Shown here: positions 1 to 6,578 of the stretch, one piece after another
Layout: every line of letters starts with the position of its first letter
How positions within the stretch are numbered: position 1 is the first letter of the stretch
NCBI GenBank assembly: GCA_031266255.1
Contig: JAISBK010000034.1
Coordinates: forward strand, 1-11,775
From: Treponema sp.
GTDB taxonomy: Bacteria > Spirochaetota > Spirochaetia > Treponematales > Breznakiellaceae
Reading direction: 5' to 3'
Length of the DNA stretch: 11,775 nucleotides
Position numbers and translations under genes: made by a program
Notes under the pieces: generated by a model
Told to the model about the DNA's origin: nothing
What the model saw: the letters and a program-made list of their open reading frames with translations, nothing else
The model's database searches: none

Positions 1-369
1 TTTAATTTTGCGGCGAAAGTCCGGCATGGCGGCGGCGGCGGAAGCGGCACCGGAGCCTGGGGCATGGTATCAAAAGAGGTACGTTACACCCTGGACTACA
101 CGGATCGGGATACCAGCGATGCACTGCTCAAAGACCTGACTATTCACGGTGTGGCATTAGATCCGCAAAAGGACTACCGTATAGCCACCAGTTCCTATTT
201 ATACGACGGTGGGGACGGGTACTGGATGTTCATTGAGCAGGGGACATCGGTAAAGAAAACCGGACTTCCCATAAGCACCGTGGTGATTGACTATATCTAC
301 GCTCAGGACTTGCCCTTGGTTCCGCAAACCGACGGACGGGTAACCCTTATAGGCGGTGCAGTGAAATAA
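1..369 (+). CDS. 5'-nucleotidase / UshA-family metallophosphoesterase, C-terminal part (5' end outside window)
   Basis: The reading frame is open from base 1, so this is the 3' end of a larger gene; an ATG at 64 is internal. The visible 122 residues match the 5_nucleotid_C substrate-binding domain: a 'plDP.K.Y.iATssYL' stretch followed by GGDGYWMF, the loop that in this family stacks on the nucleoside base (family knowledge). The catalytic metallophosphoesterase domain, expected upstream, is not visible. Such enzymes are usually periplasmic or surface-attached and release nucleosides and phosphate from nucleotides. A glycine run (GGGGSG) encoded by a GGC repeat lies near residues 10-15 of the visible part, ahead of the 'GaWgmVSKeVRy' segment. 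The gene ends with TAA and is followed by a hairpin at 384-411. Whether it is UshA, NucA or a cyclic-nucleotide phosphodiesterase cannot be told from this part. Confidence 0.85.
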   Translation, partial: FNFAAKVRHGGGGGSGTGAWGMVSKEVRYTLDYTDRDTSDALLKDLTIHGVALDPQKDYRIATSSYLYDGGDGYWMFIEQGTSVKKTGLPISTVVIDYIYAQDLPLVPQTDGRVTLIGGAVK

Positions 370-383
370 CGTTACTCCCTACA

Positions 384-411
384 GCAGATTTTACCATTTT
401 GTAAAATCTGC
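384..411. terminator. Perfect 11-bp hairpin between convergent genes, likely bidirectional terminator
   Basis: The arm at 384-394 (GCAGATTTTAC) is exactly complementary to 401-411 (GTAAAATCTGC) around a six-base loop. It sits 15 bases after the stop of the nucleotidase gene and 13 bases past the stop of the minus-strand PrsW-like gene, where a shared terminator is expected. There is no proper T run on either side, so it is not a textbook intrinsic terminator. An RNA end-protecting stem is the alternative. Confidence 0.6.
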
Positions 412-423
412 TTGTCAACCTTA

Positions 424-1188
424 CTATAGCGACTTTCTCCCTGTTTTTGGCCGGCCTCCTGCGCTGGTATCGCCGTCGAATCCCGATTTACACGATTTGT
501 TAATGATGAGGTACAGAGCAGGAAGAAGCGATGAAAAGGCTATCAGTATAGGGATGATTGGGGGGATTCCAGGACTAATGACCATCAGGTTGTACATGCC
601 ATGGAGGATAAGCGCGGAAAGAAAATGGCGAAGGGCACGATAAGGCGTTTGCCGGTAAGATCGTATCCCCATGCCTATGCGGGCGCCGCAGGCCCCATGT
701 AATGGCGCAGCAGTAAACGCCCTGAGTAGGGCAATCATAATATCCGTCGCTCCATAGGAAGCGCTCTCGATAAAGGCGAACCCAAGACCCGCCACAAGAC
801 CGGTAGCCACACCGAATGACTCAGGGCTTGCCCTACGCCCCGTCTCCAAGGAAGGCTGGGGAATCCCTTGGCGCGTGCGGCCTAGCCGAAACAGGAGCCC
901 CAAGGCGAGGACCCGTCCGGTCTCTTCAGTTAAAGAAATCCGGATGAATATGGTGAAGAGGAAGGCCCCCATGCCGTCGCTGGGCGAAAAGGTCCTGGGC
1001 GCGCCGGTACAAGAGCAGAGCCATTGCAGCAGCGCAGCAATGAGCAGTGAACACGCTCCGGCCAGCAAGGATAAAAGAAACCAATAGAAGGGCATGGGAA
1101 AGGTACAGCTCCGAAACCAGAGATAAACCAGTAAAACGGGTAAAGCGGCAATGAGCAGTAAAAGTCCTAATATCCATAATCCAGCCAT
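424..1188 (-). CDS. PrsW-like family intramembrane metalloprotease
   Basis: A 254-residue, very hydrophobic protein with about seven likely membrane segments, the first at residues 3-25. The order of polar motifs buried in membrane segments fits the PrsW / CAAX-protease-like superfamily: E88-E89 in TEETGR (the EExxK/R motif), F137...E141 in FAFIES (FxxxE), H164 in PLHG, and H196...N200 in LHGMYN. In the family these residues are proposed to bind the catalytic metal; in Bacillus, PrsW cleaves an anti-sigma factor. The substrate here is unknown, and no sigma/anti-sigma pair lies in the window. The C-terminal 25 residues are polar and likely cytoplasmic. No Shine-Dalgarno sequence precedes the ATG. 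The gene diverges from the shikimate kinase-like gene with only 41 bases between starts, so the promoters must be compact or overlapping. I am fairly sure of the superfamily and less sure of the precise family. Confidence 0.72.
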   Translation of the reverse strand: MAGLWILGLLLLIAALPVLLVYLWFRSCTFPMPFYWFLLSLLAGACSLLIAALLQWLCSCTGAPRTFSPSDGMGAFLFTIFIRISLTEETGRVLALGLLFRLGRTRQGIPQPSLETGRRASPESFGVATGLVAGLGFAFIESASYGATDIMIALLRAFTAAPLHGACGARIGMGIRSYRQTPYRALRHFLSALILHGMYNLMVISPGIPPIIPILIAFSSLLPALYLIINKSCKSGFDGDTSAGGRPKTGRKSL

Positions 1189-1216
1189 GATACTAGTTTT
1201 ATAGTAACCATTCTGG

Positions 1217-1222
1217 TAAGAT
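1217..1222 (+). promoter_or_regulatory. Candidate -10 box (TAAGAT), leaderless geometry before shikimate kinase-like gene
   Basis: TAAGAT ends seven bases before ATG 1230, so transcription starting the usual distance downstream would begin at or next to the start codon. No Shine-Dalgarno sequence is present. No convincing -35 element is seen. This is a weak pattern match in a 41-base divergent gap. Confidence 0.25.
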
Positions 1223-1229
1223 AGCGTCT

Positions 1230-1781
1230 ATGGGAACAGCAGTACACCGATATCGCATCATCCTCACGGGGCCGAAACATGTGGGTAAAACCAGTACAGG
1301 CCGGGCCTTGGCTCTGTTTTGGGGAAGCGATTTTATCGATCTGGATGAGCTGATTGAACAACAGACGGGGAGCAGTCCCCGGACCTTGTATACCCAAGCT
1401 CCGGAGCGGCTCAAGGAAGCTGAAACCCAGGCTTTGGCAAGCCTAATCAAGGCACAGGCGGCAGGGCCTCAGATTATTGCTGCTGGCGGGGGTATTATTG
1501 ATAATGAAGATGCTATGGCTTTGTTGAACCACCCGGATATGCGCATCATCTATCTGGAGGTGTCTGCAGAAACCGCATGGAAGCGGATATGCCAAGGGCC
1601 GCTGCCCCCTTTTCTCAATACGGATAATCCTCAAGAAACCCATAAAACCTTGCACCAGCGAAGGGCCGCAGCTTATAAAAGCCATGCCCATAGTATCATT
1701 CCGGCAGAAGCAAAGGAGCCTGAGCATATTGCCCAGGAAATCATCGCCGCGTTTAGCCATGCACGTACCCTTCGTACTTGA
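1230..1781 (+). CDS. Shikimate kinase-like P-loop kinase, divergent substrate site
   Basis: At 183 residues it has the usual size of shikimate kinase, which phosphorylates shikimate at the 3-hydroxyl with ATP in chorismate synthesis. Visible motifs: Walker A GPKHVGKT (residues 14-21); the DLD pair D37 and D39, matching the Mg2+ and shikimate aspartates; GGG (86-88), the glycine loop that touches shikimate; and R145 with Y149, the 'R...Y' pair near the C-terminus. Two expected arginines are not seen: the FR..E motif reads L61-K62...E65, and the lid arginine of 'RPLL' is replaced (GPLPPFL, 123-129). These changes could mean a tuned or altered substrate, as in related small-molecule kinases. No other aro gene is near. 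No Shine-Dalgarno sequence precedes ATG 1230; a TAAGAT box sits 7 bases upstream. A solute-binding protein gene starts 15 bases downstream. Confidence 0.75.
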   Translation: MGTAVHRYRIILTGPKHVGKTSTGRALALFWGSDFIDLDELIEQQTGSSPRTLYTQAPERLKEAETQALASLIKAQAAGPQIIAAGGGIIDNEDAMALLNHPDMRIIYLEVSAETAWKRICQGPLPPFLNTDNPQETHKTLHQRRAAAYKSHAHSIIPAEAKEPEHIAQEIIAAFSHARTLRT

Positions 1782-1808
1782 TAGACCGTCCCCGTTATGG
1801 GTTATACT
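1778..1808 (+). promoter_or_regulatory. Candidate promoter for the solute-binding protein gene
   Basis: TTGATA (1778-1783), overlapping the stop codon of the preceding gene, and TATACT (1803-1808) resemble -35 and -10 boxes, but the spacer is 19 bp, longer than ideal. TATACT lies after the first ATG (1797) and six bases before the third (1815). If it is used, the message would be leaderless and translation would start at 1815. Confidence 0.3.
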
Positions 1809-3119
1809 ATGCCCATGATTCCTAAGGCGCTTAAAAAGCTACCCATGATTGACCGGATTCTCTTAGGTTTGATCATTATCCTCTTGCCTCTTGGTTTCTT
1901 TATCAAGGCCAGCGCCAAAATCAAGGAGGAAACTCAGGCCAGCACCCTGGTATTTACCCAATGGTGGCAGGATGAACTAAAAAACGATACCCTTACCAGC
2001 ATCATCCACGAATTTGAACAGAGCAATCCTGGTATTACCGTCAAGTTAGAGCAGCTTTCCTATCAGGAAATGGAGGACCAGCTCCTCAAGGGGGTACCTG
2101 GCACGACTAGGCGTTCCGATATCTTGGCTCTCGACCCCCGGTGGTTGTATGAACTCATCCGGCAGGATATGCTTGAACCTTTGAATACCTATATAGAAAA
2201 CACCGAAAACATGGAAAATATGGCGTTTATTCCTGGTTTGCCGTCGTCCTATAAGCTTCCAGGATCCGCTGAAGTGTGGACCCTCCCGGTGGTTTCATTC
2301 ATGGCTCCGCTTTTTTATAATGCGGAAGTATTACAATCCGCAGGGTTTGATCGTCCTCCCAAGAACCGGGCAGATTTTTTACGGTATGCCCGAACCATTA
2401 CCAATAGCGGCGCCGGTCGCTTTGGTATGGCCCTGGCATTAAGCCCAGAGTATCCCGATGGTTTGTATGTGGATGTGTATTCCTGGATCTGGGCTGCAGG
2501 CGGGGTAATGCTGCAAGGGGGCAAACCCAATTTCACCAGCCCTTCTATTCTTGGTACCTTGGAGTTCCTTAACACCTTATATAAAGAAGGATTACTTTCA
2601 CCTGAGAGTTTCTTGAAAACTAGAGAACAGAAACTTGAAGAATTCGCCCAGGGTAAAATCGGCATGATGTTGGCATCAGTACAGGATATTGATACCCTGC
2701 AGCACTTGATGGGGGATACGGGCTTCGGTATTACCACCATCCCCGGAGTGGACACCACCTCTAAACCGGTGTTCGGATTAACAAGCTGGTACACCGGCAT
2801 TTCTCGGTACAGTACACATCAGGATCAGGCCTGGGCTTTCATCGCGTTCTTGATGGAACGGAGTTCCCTTATAACCCTTGCTTCCCATGCAGTGCCTGGG
2901 AACTGGAACAGGGTGCGGAACCTTAACGGGGATCTCTATGCCAAGGCGTATGATATGTATGAAGGGGGAGATGCTGTGCAGGAATTCACCGGTATCCCTC
3001 GAGTGCATTCCCTAGAAAACATAGTTCGGGATGAACTCTCTAGTATGTTTACCCAAGATCAGGATGCCGCCGCCACTGCCCAATCGATTCAAAAACGATG
3101 GGAAGAAGCCTTGCCTTAA
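1797..3119 (+). CDS. Family 1 extracellular solute-binding protein (ABC sugar-type), membrane anchored
   Basis: A 440-residue protein. A single hydrophobic segment (about residues 20-37) after a basic stretch is a signal or anchor. It is followed by the SBP_bac_1 pattern: 'TLVFTQWWQDEL' opening strand, 'IIHEFEQSNPGITVKLEQ' helix-strand, 'DILALDPRWLYEL', a mid-protein 'PVVSFMAPLFYNAEVLQSAG' hinge region and a C-terminal 'AWAFIAFLMER' segment. In the family such proteins capture sugars or oligosaccharides for ABC importers. There is no lipobox cysteine, so anchoring would be by an uncleaved helix, or the protein is released after the ASA site. Three in-frame ATGs (1797, 1809, 1815) lie close together and none has a Shine-Dalgarno sequence; the longest frame is given, and 1815 is equally plausible. 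No permease or ATPase gene follows, so it is an orphan or works with a distant transporter. The bound sugar cannot be told. Confidence 0.85.
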   Translation: MGYTMPMIPKALKKLPMIDRILLGLIIILLPLGFFIKASAKIKEETQASTLVFTQWWQDELKNDTLTSIIHEFEQSNPGITVKLEQLSYQEMEDQLLKGVPGTTRRSDILALDPRWLYELIRQDMLEPLNTYIENTENMENMAFIPGLPSSYKLPGSAEVWTLPVVSFMAPLFYNAEVLQSAGFDRPPKNRADFLRYARTITNSGAGRFGMALALSPEYPDGLYVDVYSWIWAAGGVMLQGGKPNFTSPSILGTLEFLNTLYKEGLLSPESFLKTREQKLEEFAQGKIGMMLASVQDIDTLQHLMGDTGFGITTIPGVDTTSKPVFGLTSWYTGISRYSTHQDQAWAFIAFLMERSSLITLASHAVPGNWNRVRNLNGDLYAKAYDMYEGGDAVQEFTGIPRVHSLENIVRDELSSMFTQDQDAAATAQSIQKRWEEALP

Positions 3120-3155
3120 TCTATCCCTGCCCGCTTTTCCGCTTTGGAGGTTTCT

Positions 3156-3305
3156 ATGAAAATGCGTATGCCCGAACCTCAACCTAGAAATGATGGTCAT
3201 GTACCCATACAAGCGGTATACTTTATCATACGGTTTCTGGATATGTTTATATATCGAAGCAGTTACAAAATAAAATTTTGCAAATGGCTTCTGAAACCAA
3301 TGTGA
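3156..3305 (+). CDS. Small 49-residue ORF with strong ribosome site; possible truncated permease start
   Basis: ATG 3156 is preceded, five bases away, by GGAGG (3146-3150) and runs 49 codons to TGA. The product is basic: a polar N-terminus (MKMRMPEPQPRND), one hydrophobic stretch (VYFIIRFLDMFIY, residues 21-33) and a K/R-rich, tryptophan-containing tail (YKIKFCKWLLKPM). It starts 36 bases after the solute-binding protein gene, exactly where the first permease gene of a sugar ABC operon usually begins. It could therefore be the surviving N-terminus of a lost permease, a true small membrane protein, or chance. Base composition turns AT-rich after about 3230. I recognise no family. Confidence 0.4.
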   Translation: MKMRMPEPQPRNDGHVPIQAVYFIIRFLDMFIYRSSYKIKFCKWLLKPM

Positions 3306-3343
3306 AACTATATCAGCGGAGGGCCAGTCCCGCTGATATAGTT
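3306..3343. terminator. Perfect 14-bp stem-loop between convergent transcripts
   Basis: AACTATATCAGCGG (3306-3319) pairs exactly with 3330-3343 around a 10-base loop. It starts directly after the stop of the 49-codon ORF and ends two bases before the stop of the minus-strand symporter gene, so it can serve both strands. Neither side has a T run, so it may block or stabilise RNA 3' ends rather than act as a standard intrinsic terminator. Confidence 0.6.
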
Positions 3344-3345
3344 AC

Positions 3346-4728
3346 CTAACTAGCCGTCCGTAACGGAATAGGCGTCTTGTCGGTTTCATCAATATGATTT
3401 TCATACACATAGTATTTTGTTAGTTTGGCAATTTCCGGACTCAGCAGCAGAATCGCGATGAGGTTAGGGATGGACATAAGCGCGTTCAGCACGTCCGCCA
3501 GATCCCACATAACCCCGATGGTGAGTACCGTACCGAGGAATGTGAAAATCACGTATATAATCCGGAAGGGAATGGTGCTTTTGGGTCCGAACAGGTATTC
3601 CGCGCCTTTTTCACCATGGTACGACCAGCCCAGTATGGTGGAAAACGCGAAGATGAACAGGCCGAAGGTCAACACGATTGCTCCCAGAACAGGAATTTGA
3701 TCAAAAGCAGCGTGTACCAGTTTGCCACCGTCGTTGAGAGCGTCAATATCGCCGTTGGCAATCACGGAACTTACCACAACGAGGCCGGTCATCAAACAGA
3801 TAATAACCGTGTCCCAGAACGTGCCTGTACTAGAAACCAAAGCCTGCCGCACCGGATTCCGGGTCTGAGCCGCCGCCGCCACGATAGGAGCGGAACCCAG
3901 ACCTGATTCGTTGGAGAAAAGACCGCGCGCGATACCATACCGGGCCCCGCTCATCAGAGACGACGCGACAAAACCGCCTCCCATAGCACGGGGAGAAATG
4001 GCTGCATCCAGAATGAGCTGTACCGACTGTCCAAGGTACGCCCGGTTGATCACCAGGATGATGGCACAGCCGACAATATAGAAAATCGCCATGAACGGTA
4101 CCATGGCTTCGCAAACCTTGGTGATCCATTTGATTCCGCCTATCAACACGAACGCGACCAGCACTGCCAATATAATGCCGGTTACCCACTTGGGAATACT
4201 GAAAGATTCATGCATAAGATTCGCGATCGCGTTTGACTGCACGCCGTTCCCGCTGCCGAAAGCGGTGATTGCGGTAAAAACAGCAAACAGCACCCCGAGC
4301 CATTTCATTTTAAGGCCCCGTTCCAGCACAAACATCGCGCCGCCGAGCATCATGCCGTTTTCGTCTTTTACCCGGTATTTTACCGCGAGCAGGCTTTCGG
4401 CATATTTGGTAGAAATGCCAAAGATACCGGCAAGCCACATCCAAAGAACCGCACCGGGACCGCCAAGCGCGATGGCCGTACCGACACCGATAATATTCCC
4501 GGTTCCTATGGTTGAAGCCAACGCCGTTGTTAATGCCCCGAATTGGGAAATATCCCCAACCCCGTCAAGGTCTTTTGTCACGGAGAGTTTAATGCCAAGC
4601 CCGATTTTCCGCTGGATAAACCCTGTTCGGATAGTCATAAACAGGTGCGTTCCAAACAGCACGACAAGCAGCCAGGGACCCCATAACCAGCCATCAATAG
4701 TCCCGATTATTCTCGAAAATGATTCCAT
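3346..4728 (-). CDS. Sodium:alanine/glycine symporter, AGCS family
   Basis: A 460-residue polytopic membrane protein, the normal length for the alanine or glycine:cation symporter family, which imports alanine or glycine with Na+ (or H+) across the inner membrane. The family hallmark appears near residues 68-100 (TTALASTIGTGNIIGVGTAI, then ALGGPGAVLWMW and KYAESLLAVKYR). A second conserved block is FSNESGLGSAPIVAAAA followed by TRNPVRQALVSSTGTFWDT, and FAFSTILGWSYHGEKGAEYLFG comes near the C-terminus. The start at 4728 is supported by GGAGGG (complement of 4734-4739) five to six bases upstream. It is a single-gene unit pointing against its neighbours, with its own promoter (4776-4805) and a hairpin right after the stop. 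Use of GCG, GAC and ATC-type codons seems heavier than in the genes beside it, which would fit separate acquisition, but this was judged by eye. Confidence 0.93.
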   Translation of the reverse strand: MESFSRIIGTIDGWLWGPWLLVVLFGTHLFMTIRTGFIQRKIGLGIKLSVTKDLDGVGDISQFGALTTALASTIGTGNIIGVGTAIALGGPGAVLWMWLAGIFGISTKYAESLLAVKYRVKDENGMMLGGAMFVLERGLKMKWLGVLFAVFTAITAFGSGNGVQSNAIANLMHESFSIPKWVTGIILAVLVAFVLIGGIKWITKVCEAMVPFMAIFYIVGCAIILVINRAYLGQSVQLILDAAISPRAMGGGFVASSLMSGARYGIARGLFSNESGLGSAPIVAAAAQTRNPVRQALVSSTGTFWDTVIICLMTGLVVVSSVIANGDIDALNDGGKLVHAAFDQIPVLGAIVLTFGLFIFAFSTILGWSYHGEKGAEYLFGPKSTIPFRIIYVIFTFLGTVLTIGVMWDLADVLNALMSIPNLIAILLLSPEIAKLTKYYVYENHIDETDKTPIPLRTAS

Positions 4729-4772
4729 GCTTTCCCTCCAGGAAACTGACTAACGAATTATGTAATCCATAA

Positions 4773-4805
4773 TTGACATTATTTAAGGTACTATAAAAAT
4801 GTCAA
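4773..4805. repeat. Inverted repeat TTGACATT-N17-AATGTCAA over the symporter promoter, possible operator
   Basis: TTGACATT at 4773-4780 and its exact reverse complement AATGTCAA at 4798-4805 are separated by 17 bases. One arm contains the -35 box and the other the -10 box of the minus-strand promoter. A dimeric repressor binding both arms would block the promoter, but part of the symmetry may simply come from TTGACA in both orientations. Confidence 0.4.
4776..4805 (-). promoter_or_regulatory. Sigma-70-type promoter for the AGCS symporter gene
   Basis: On the minus strand a consensus -35 TTGACA (complement of 4800-4805) is followed after 18 bp by TAATGT (complement of 4776-4781) as -10. Transcription would start near 4769, giving a leader of about 40 bases that carries the GGAGGG ribosome site before ATG 4728. 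This is the clearest promoter in the window. Confidence 0.6.
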
Positions 4806-4902
4806 GTCGAATTTTTCTAGAAGATTTGATGAGAAATAGGGCGTATAGGGAGTATCCGCCTCTATCCCTTGTTGTACATTCCCATTGCGTATGATCCTTG
4901 AG

Positions 4903-4921
4903 TATACTAATTTTATAGGAG
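4903..4921 (+). promoter_or_regulatory. Candidate -10 box and ribosome site ahead of the DUF432-like/mscS/ftsH/mnmG block
   Basis: TATACT (4903-4908) is a near-consensus -10 box, and AGGAG (4917-4921) lies seven bases before ATG 4929. A matching -35 at 16-18 bp is not evident. It is the only good promoter candidate before the packed genes that follow. Confidence 0.4.
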
Positions 4922-4928
4922 TATTGGC

Positions 4929-5723
4929 ATGGATAATGTGTTAGATAACTTTTTAATCACGTCTTTTGAACCGCAGGACGGCCTGTGGTACGGTTGGCAC
5001 CTGAACGGGGCCTTAGCATATCTCAAAAGAGAAGGGGAGATATGGCAGGCCGCCTATACCGTATTGCCCCTCAAAGACATAACTGATGAGTGGTATGGTC
5101 CAAAGGAGGAGATTCCTCCGGAAGGCCTCCTCTGCTCTATGACGGTAGGACCGGGAACGGGGCTTACCCTGTATCCCTCCTATATAAGTGAAAAACCCTA
5201 CCTGGTACCGCTGCCTGAGAAGGTCTCTCTGGTTCCTGCCGCAGAAGTCCGCTTTACCGCGTTGTTTCCGCCTCTTATGTCCTTTGAAACTGAGGATAAT
5301 CAGCGGATAGCCGCGTTCACCCCCTTCACCTGTGCAGATGCCTGGTTTGGGGATGATACCGCATCAGGCTTCCTCTGCCTTTCCCTCCGGTCCAGTTGCA
5401 TCACCTGGGATCAGGCGGCACTCTGCGCTGCCCCGCGTTCCCTGATCCGCTGTCCCCTGGTAATCCGGAACCGTTCCAAAGTGCCGCTTGAATTAGACCG
5501 GCTGGCTATTGATACTGAATCCCTGAGTATTTATGAACATGAGGGCTGCGCATGGTCCGATACCGTGGCTATGGATTCCCTTGTCGGGGGGAATATCGAA
5601 ATGAATGTGCTCCCTGAAACGCGGGAATCATACCGGAAGATCCGCGCTGCCGTACGAAACGGTATGAGTGATATATTTATCCGTCAAAGTGCGGACTTCA
5701 TAAAAAACATAACCAGTCTATAG
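4929..5723 (+). CDS. Soluble protein of unknown function, possibly DUF432-like, upstream of mscS
   Basis: A 264-residue acidic protein with no signal peptide and no membrane segment, so probably cytoplasmic. It has many short beta-type stretches and aromatic residues (LWYGWHLNGALAYLKREGE near the N-terminus; TPFTCADAWFGDD mid-protein; PLVIRNRSKVPLELDRLAID in the C-terminal third), suggesting an all-beta or mixed fold. The last of these reads like an immunoglobulin-type strand pair. Its place directly before an MscS channel gene, with ten bases between, recalls the DUF432 family, which I remember beside mechanosensitive channel genes; this rests on memory of context and general look, not on a search. 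Start 4929 is supported by AGGAG seven bases upstream. A regulatory or accessory role for the channel is a guess. Confidence 0.7.
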   Translation: MDNVLDNFLITSFEPQDGLWYGWHLNGALAYLKREGEIWQAAYTVLPLKDITDEWYGPKEEIPPEGLLCSMTVGPGTGLTLYPSYISEKPYLVPLPEKVSLVPAAEVRFTALFPPLMSFETEDNQRIAAFTPFTCADAWFGDDTASGFLCLSLRSSCITWDQAALCAAPRSLIRCPLVIRNRSKVPLELDRLAIDTESLSIYEHEGCAWSDTVAMDSLVGGNIEMNVLPETRESYRKIRAAVRNGMSDIFIRQSADFIKNITSL

Positions 5724-5733
5724 GAGCCGTAGC

Positions 5734-6564
5734 ATGGATACCACCATTTTTTCAGAAGCAGTAACCCAATTTTCTCAAGAAACCAAGCCCATGGAACTCA
5801 TGGTCCAGATCATGAAAACCCTGATCATGGTGCTGGTCATCATCATCGTGTTTAACCTGATCCAGTTTATTCTTGGGAAGTTTCTCAAAGGCAGGATAAG
5901 CGATCAGCGTACCTTTCTGATCAAGAAGGGGATCCGTTATGCAGGCTTGGTCATGGCGGTGCTCTGTGTCTTTAAGGCATTGGGTATTGATACCTCCACC
6001 ATCTTGGGAGCCGCAGGAGTTGCAGGTATTGTCGTGGGTTTTGCAGCCCAGACCTCTATGTCCAGTTTCATTTCAGGACTGTTTATCTTGTCGGAACGGC
6101 CCTTCCAGGTGGGGGATGCCATTACGGTGGATACGATCACCGGAATCGTCATGTCTATGGATCTGCTTTCCGTGAAGATCCGGACGTATGATAATCTGTT
6201 TGTCCGTATTCCCAATGAAACCATCATCAAATGCAACCTGATCACCGTTACCCGGTTTCCCATACGGCGGATGGATCTCAGCCTTACCGTACCGTATACG
6301 GAAAACCTGGAACAGGTTCGGGAAATCCTTCTGGATGTGGCGGACAAGAACACCTACTGCATGGATAATCCTGCCCCGCTTTTTGGGGTGGATAAATTCG
6401 ACCGGACCGGGGTGGTACTGCTTTTTGGGGTATGGTTTCACAAGAGCAACTACTGGAACGTCAGAAATTCGATGCTGATCGGCATTAAACAGCGGTTTGA
6501 ACAGGAACATATTGAAATACCGTACCAAAAGATTGATATTAGTATTAAGCAAAATGCCACGTGA
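5734..6564 (+). CDS. MscS-family small-conductance mechanosensitive channel
   Basis: A 276-residue inner-membrane protein close in length to E. coli MscS. Helices: about 24-49, 64-84, and the pore helix about 89-118, with the glycine/alanine ridge pattern (LGAAGVAGIVVGFAAQTSMS) that packs the TM3 heptamer. The beta domain follows (RPFQVGDAITVDTITGIVMSMD, residues 122 on), then RIPNETIIKCNLI and an alpha/beta C-terminal domain ending at 276. Such channels open on membrane tension and release solutes under hypo-osmotic shock (family knowledge). AGGAG (5722-5726) overlaps the upstream stop codon and lies seven bases before ATG 5734, so it is likely translated in step with the preceding gene. Its stop lies 14 bases before the start of ftsH. 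Confidence 0.93.
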   Translation: MDTTIFSEAVTQFSQETKPMELMVQIMKTLIMVLVIIIVFNLIQFILGKFLKGRISDQRTFLIKKGIRYAGLVMAVLCVFKALGIDTSTILGAAGVAGIVVGFAAQTSMSSFISGLFILSERPFQVGDAITVDTITGIVMSMDLLSVKIRTYDNLFVRIPNETIIKCNLITVTRFPIRRMDLSLTVPYTENLEQVREILLDVADKNTYCMDNPAPLFGVDKFDRTGVVLLFGVWFHKSNYWNVRNSMLIGIKQRFEQEHIEIPYQKIDISIKQNAT

Positions 6565-6578
6565 TAAGGAGCGGTTTG

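Noticed and set aside
28..50. GGC repeat as a possible microsatellite or start of a mobile element
   Set aside because: It is in frame and encodes a short glycine loop within the nucleotidase C-terminal domain; too short to claim more.
4091..4753. 220-codon plus-strand ORF opposite the AGCS symporter gene
   Set aside because: It is the antisense of a well-conserved transporter, has no recognisable motif, and its length follows from the codon bias of the real gene.
4841..4870. Possible hairpin in ATAGGGAG...CCTCTAT ahead of the DUF432-like gene
   Set aside because: Pairing is short and has a mismatch; no support as riboswitch or terminator.
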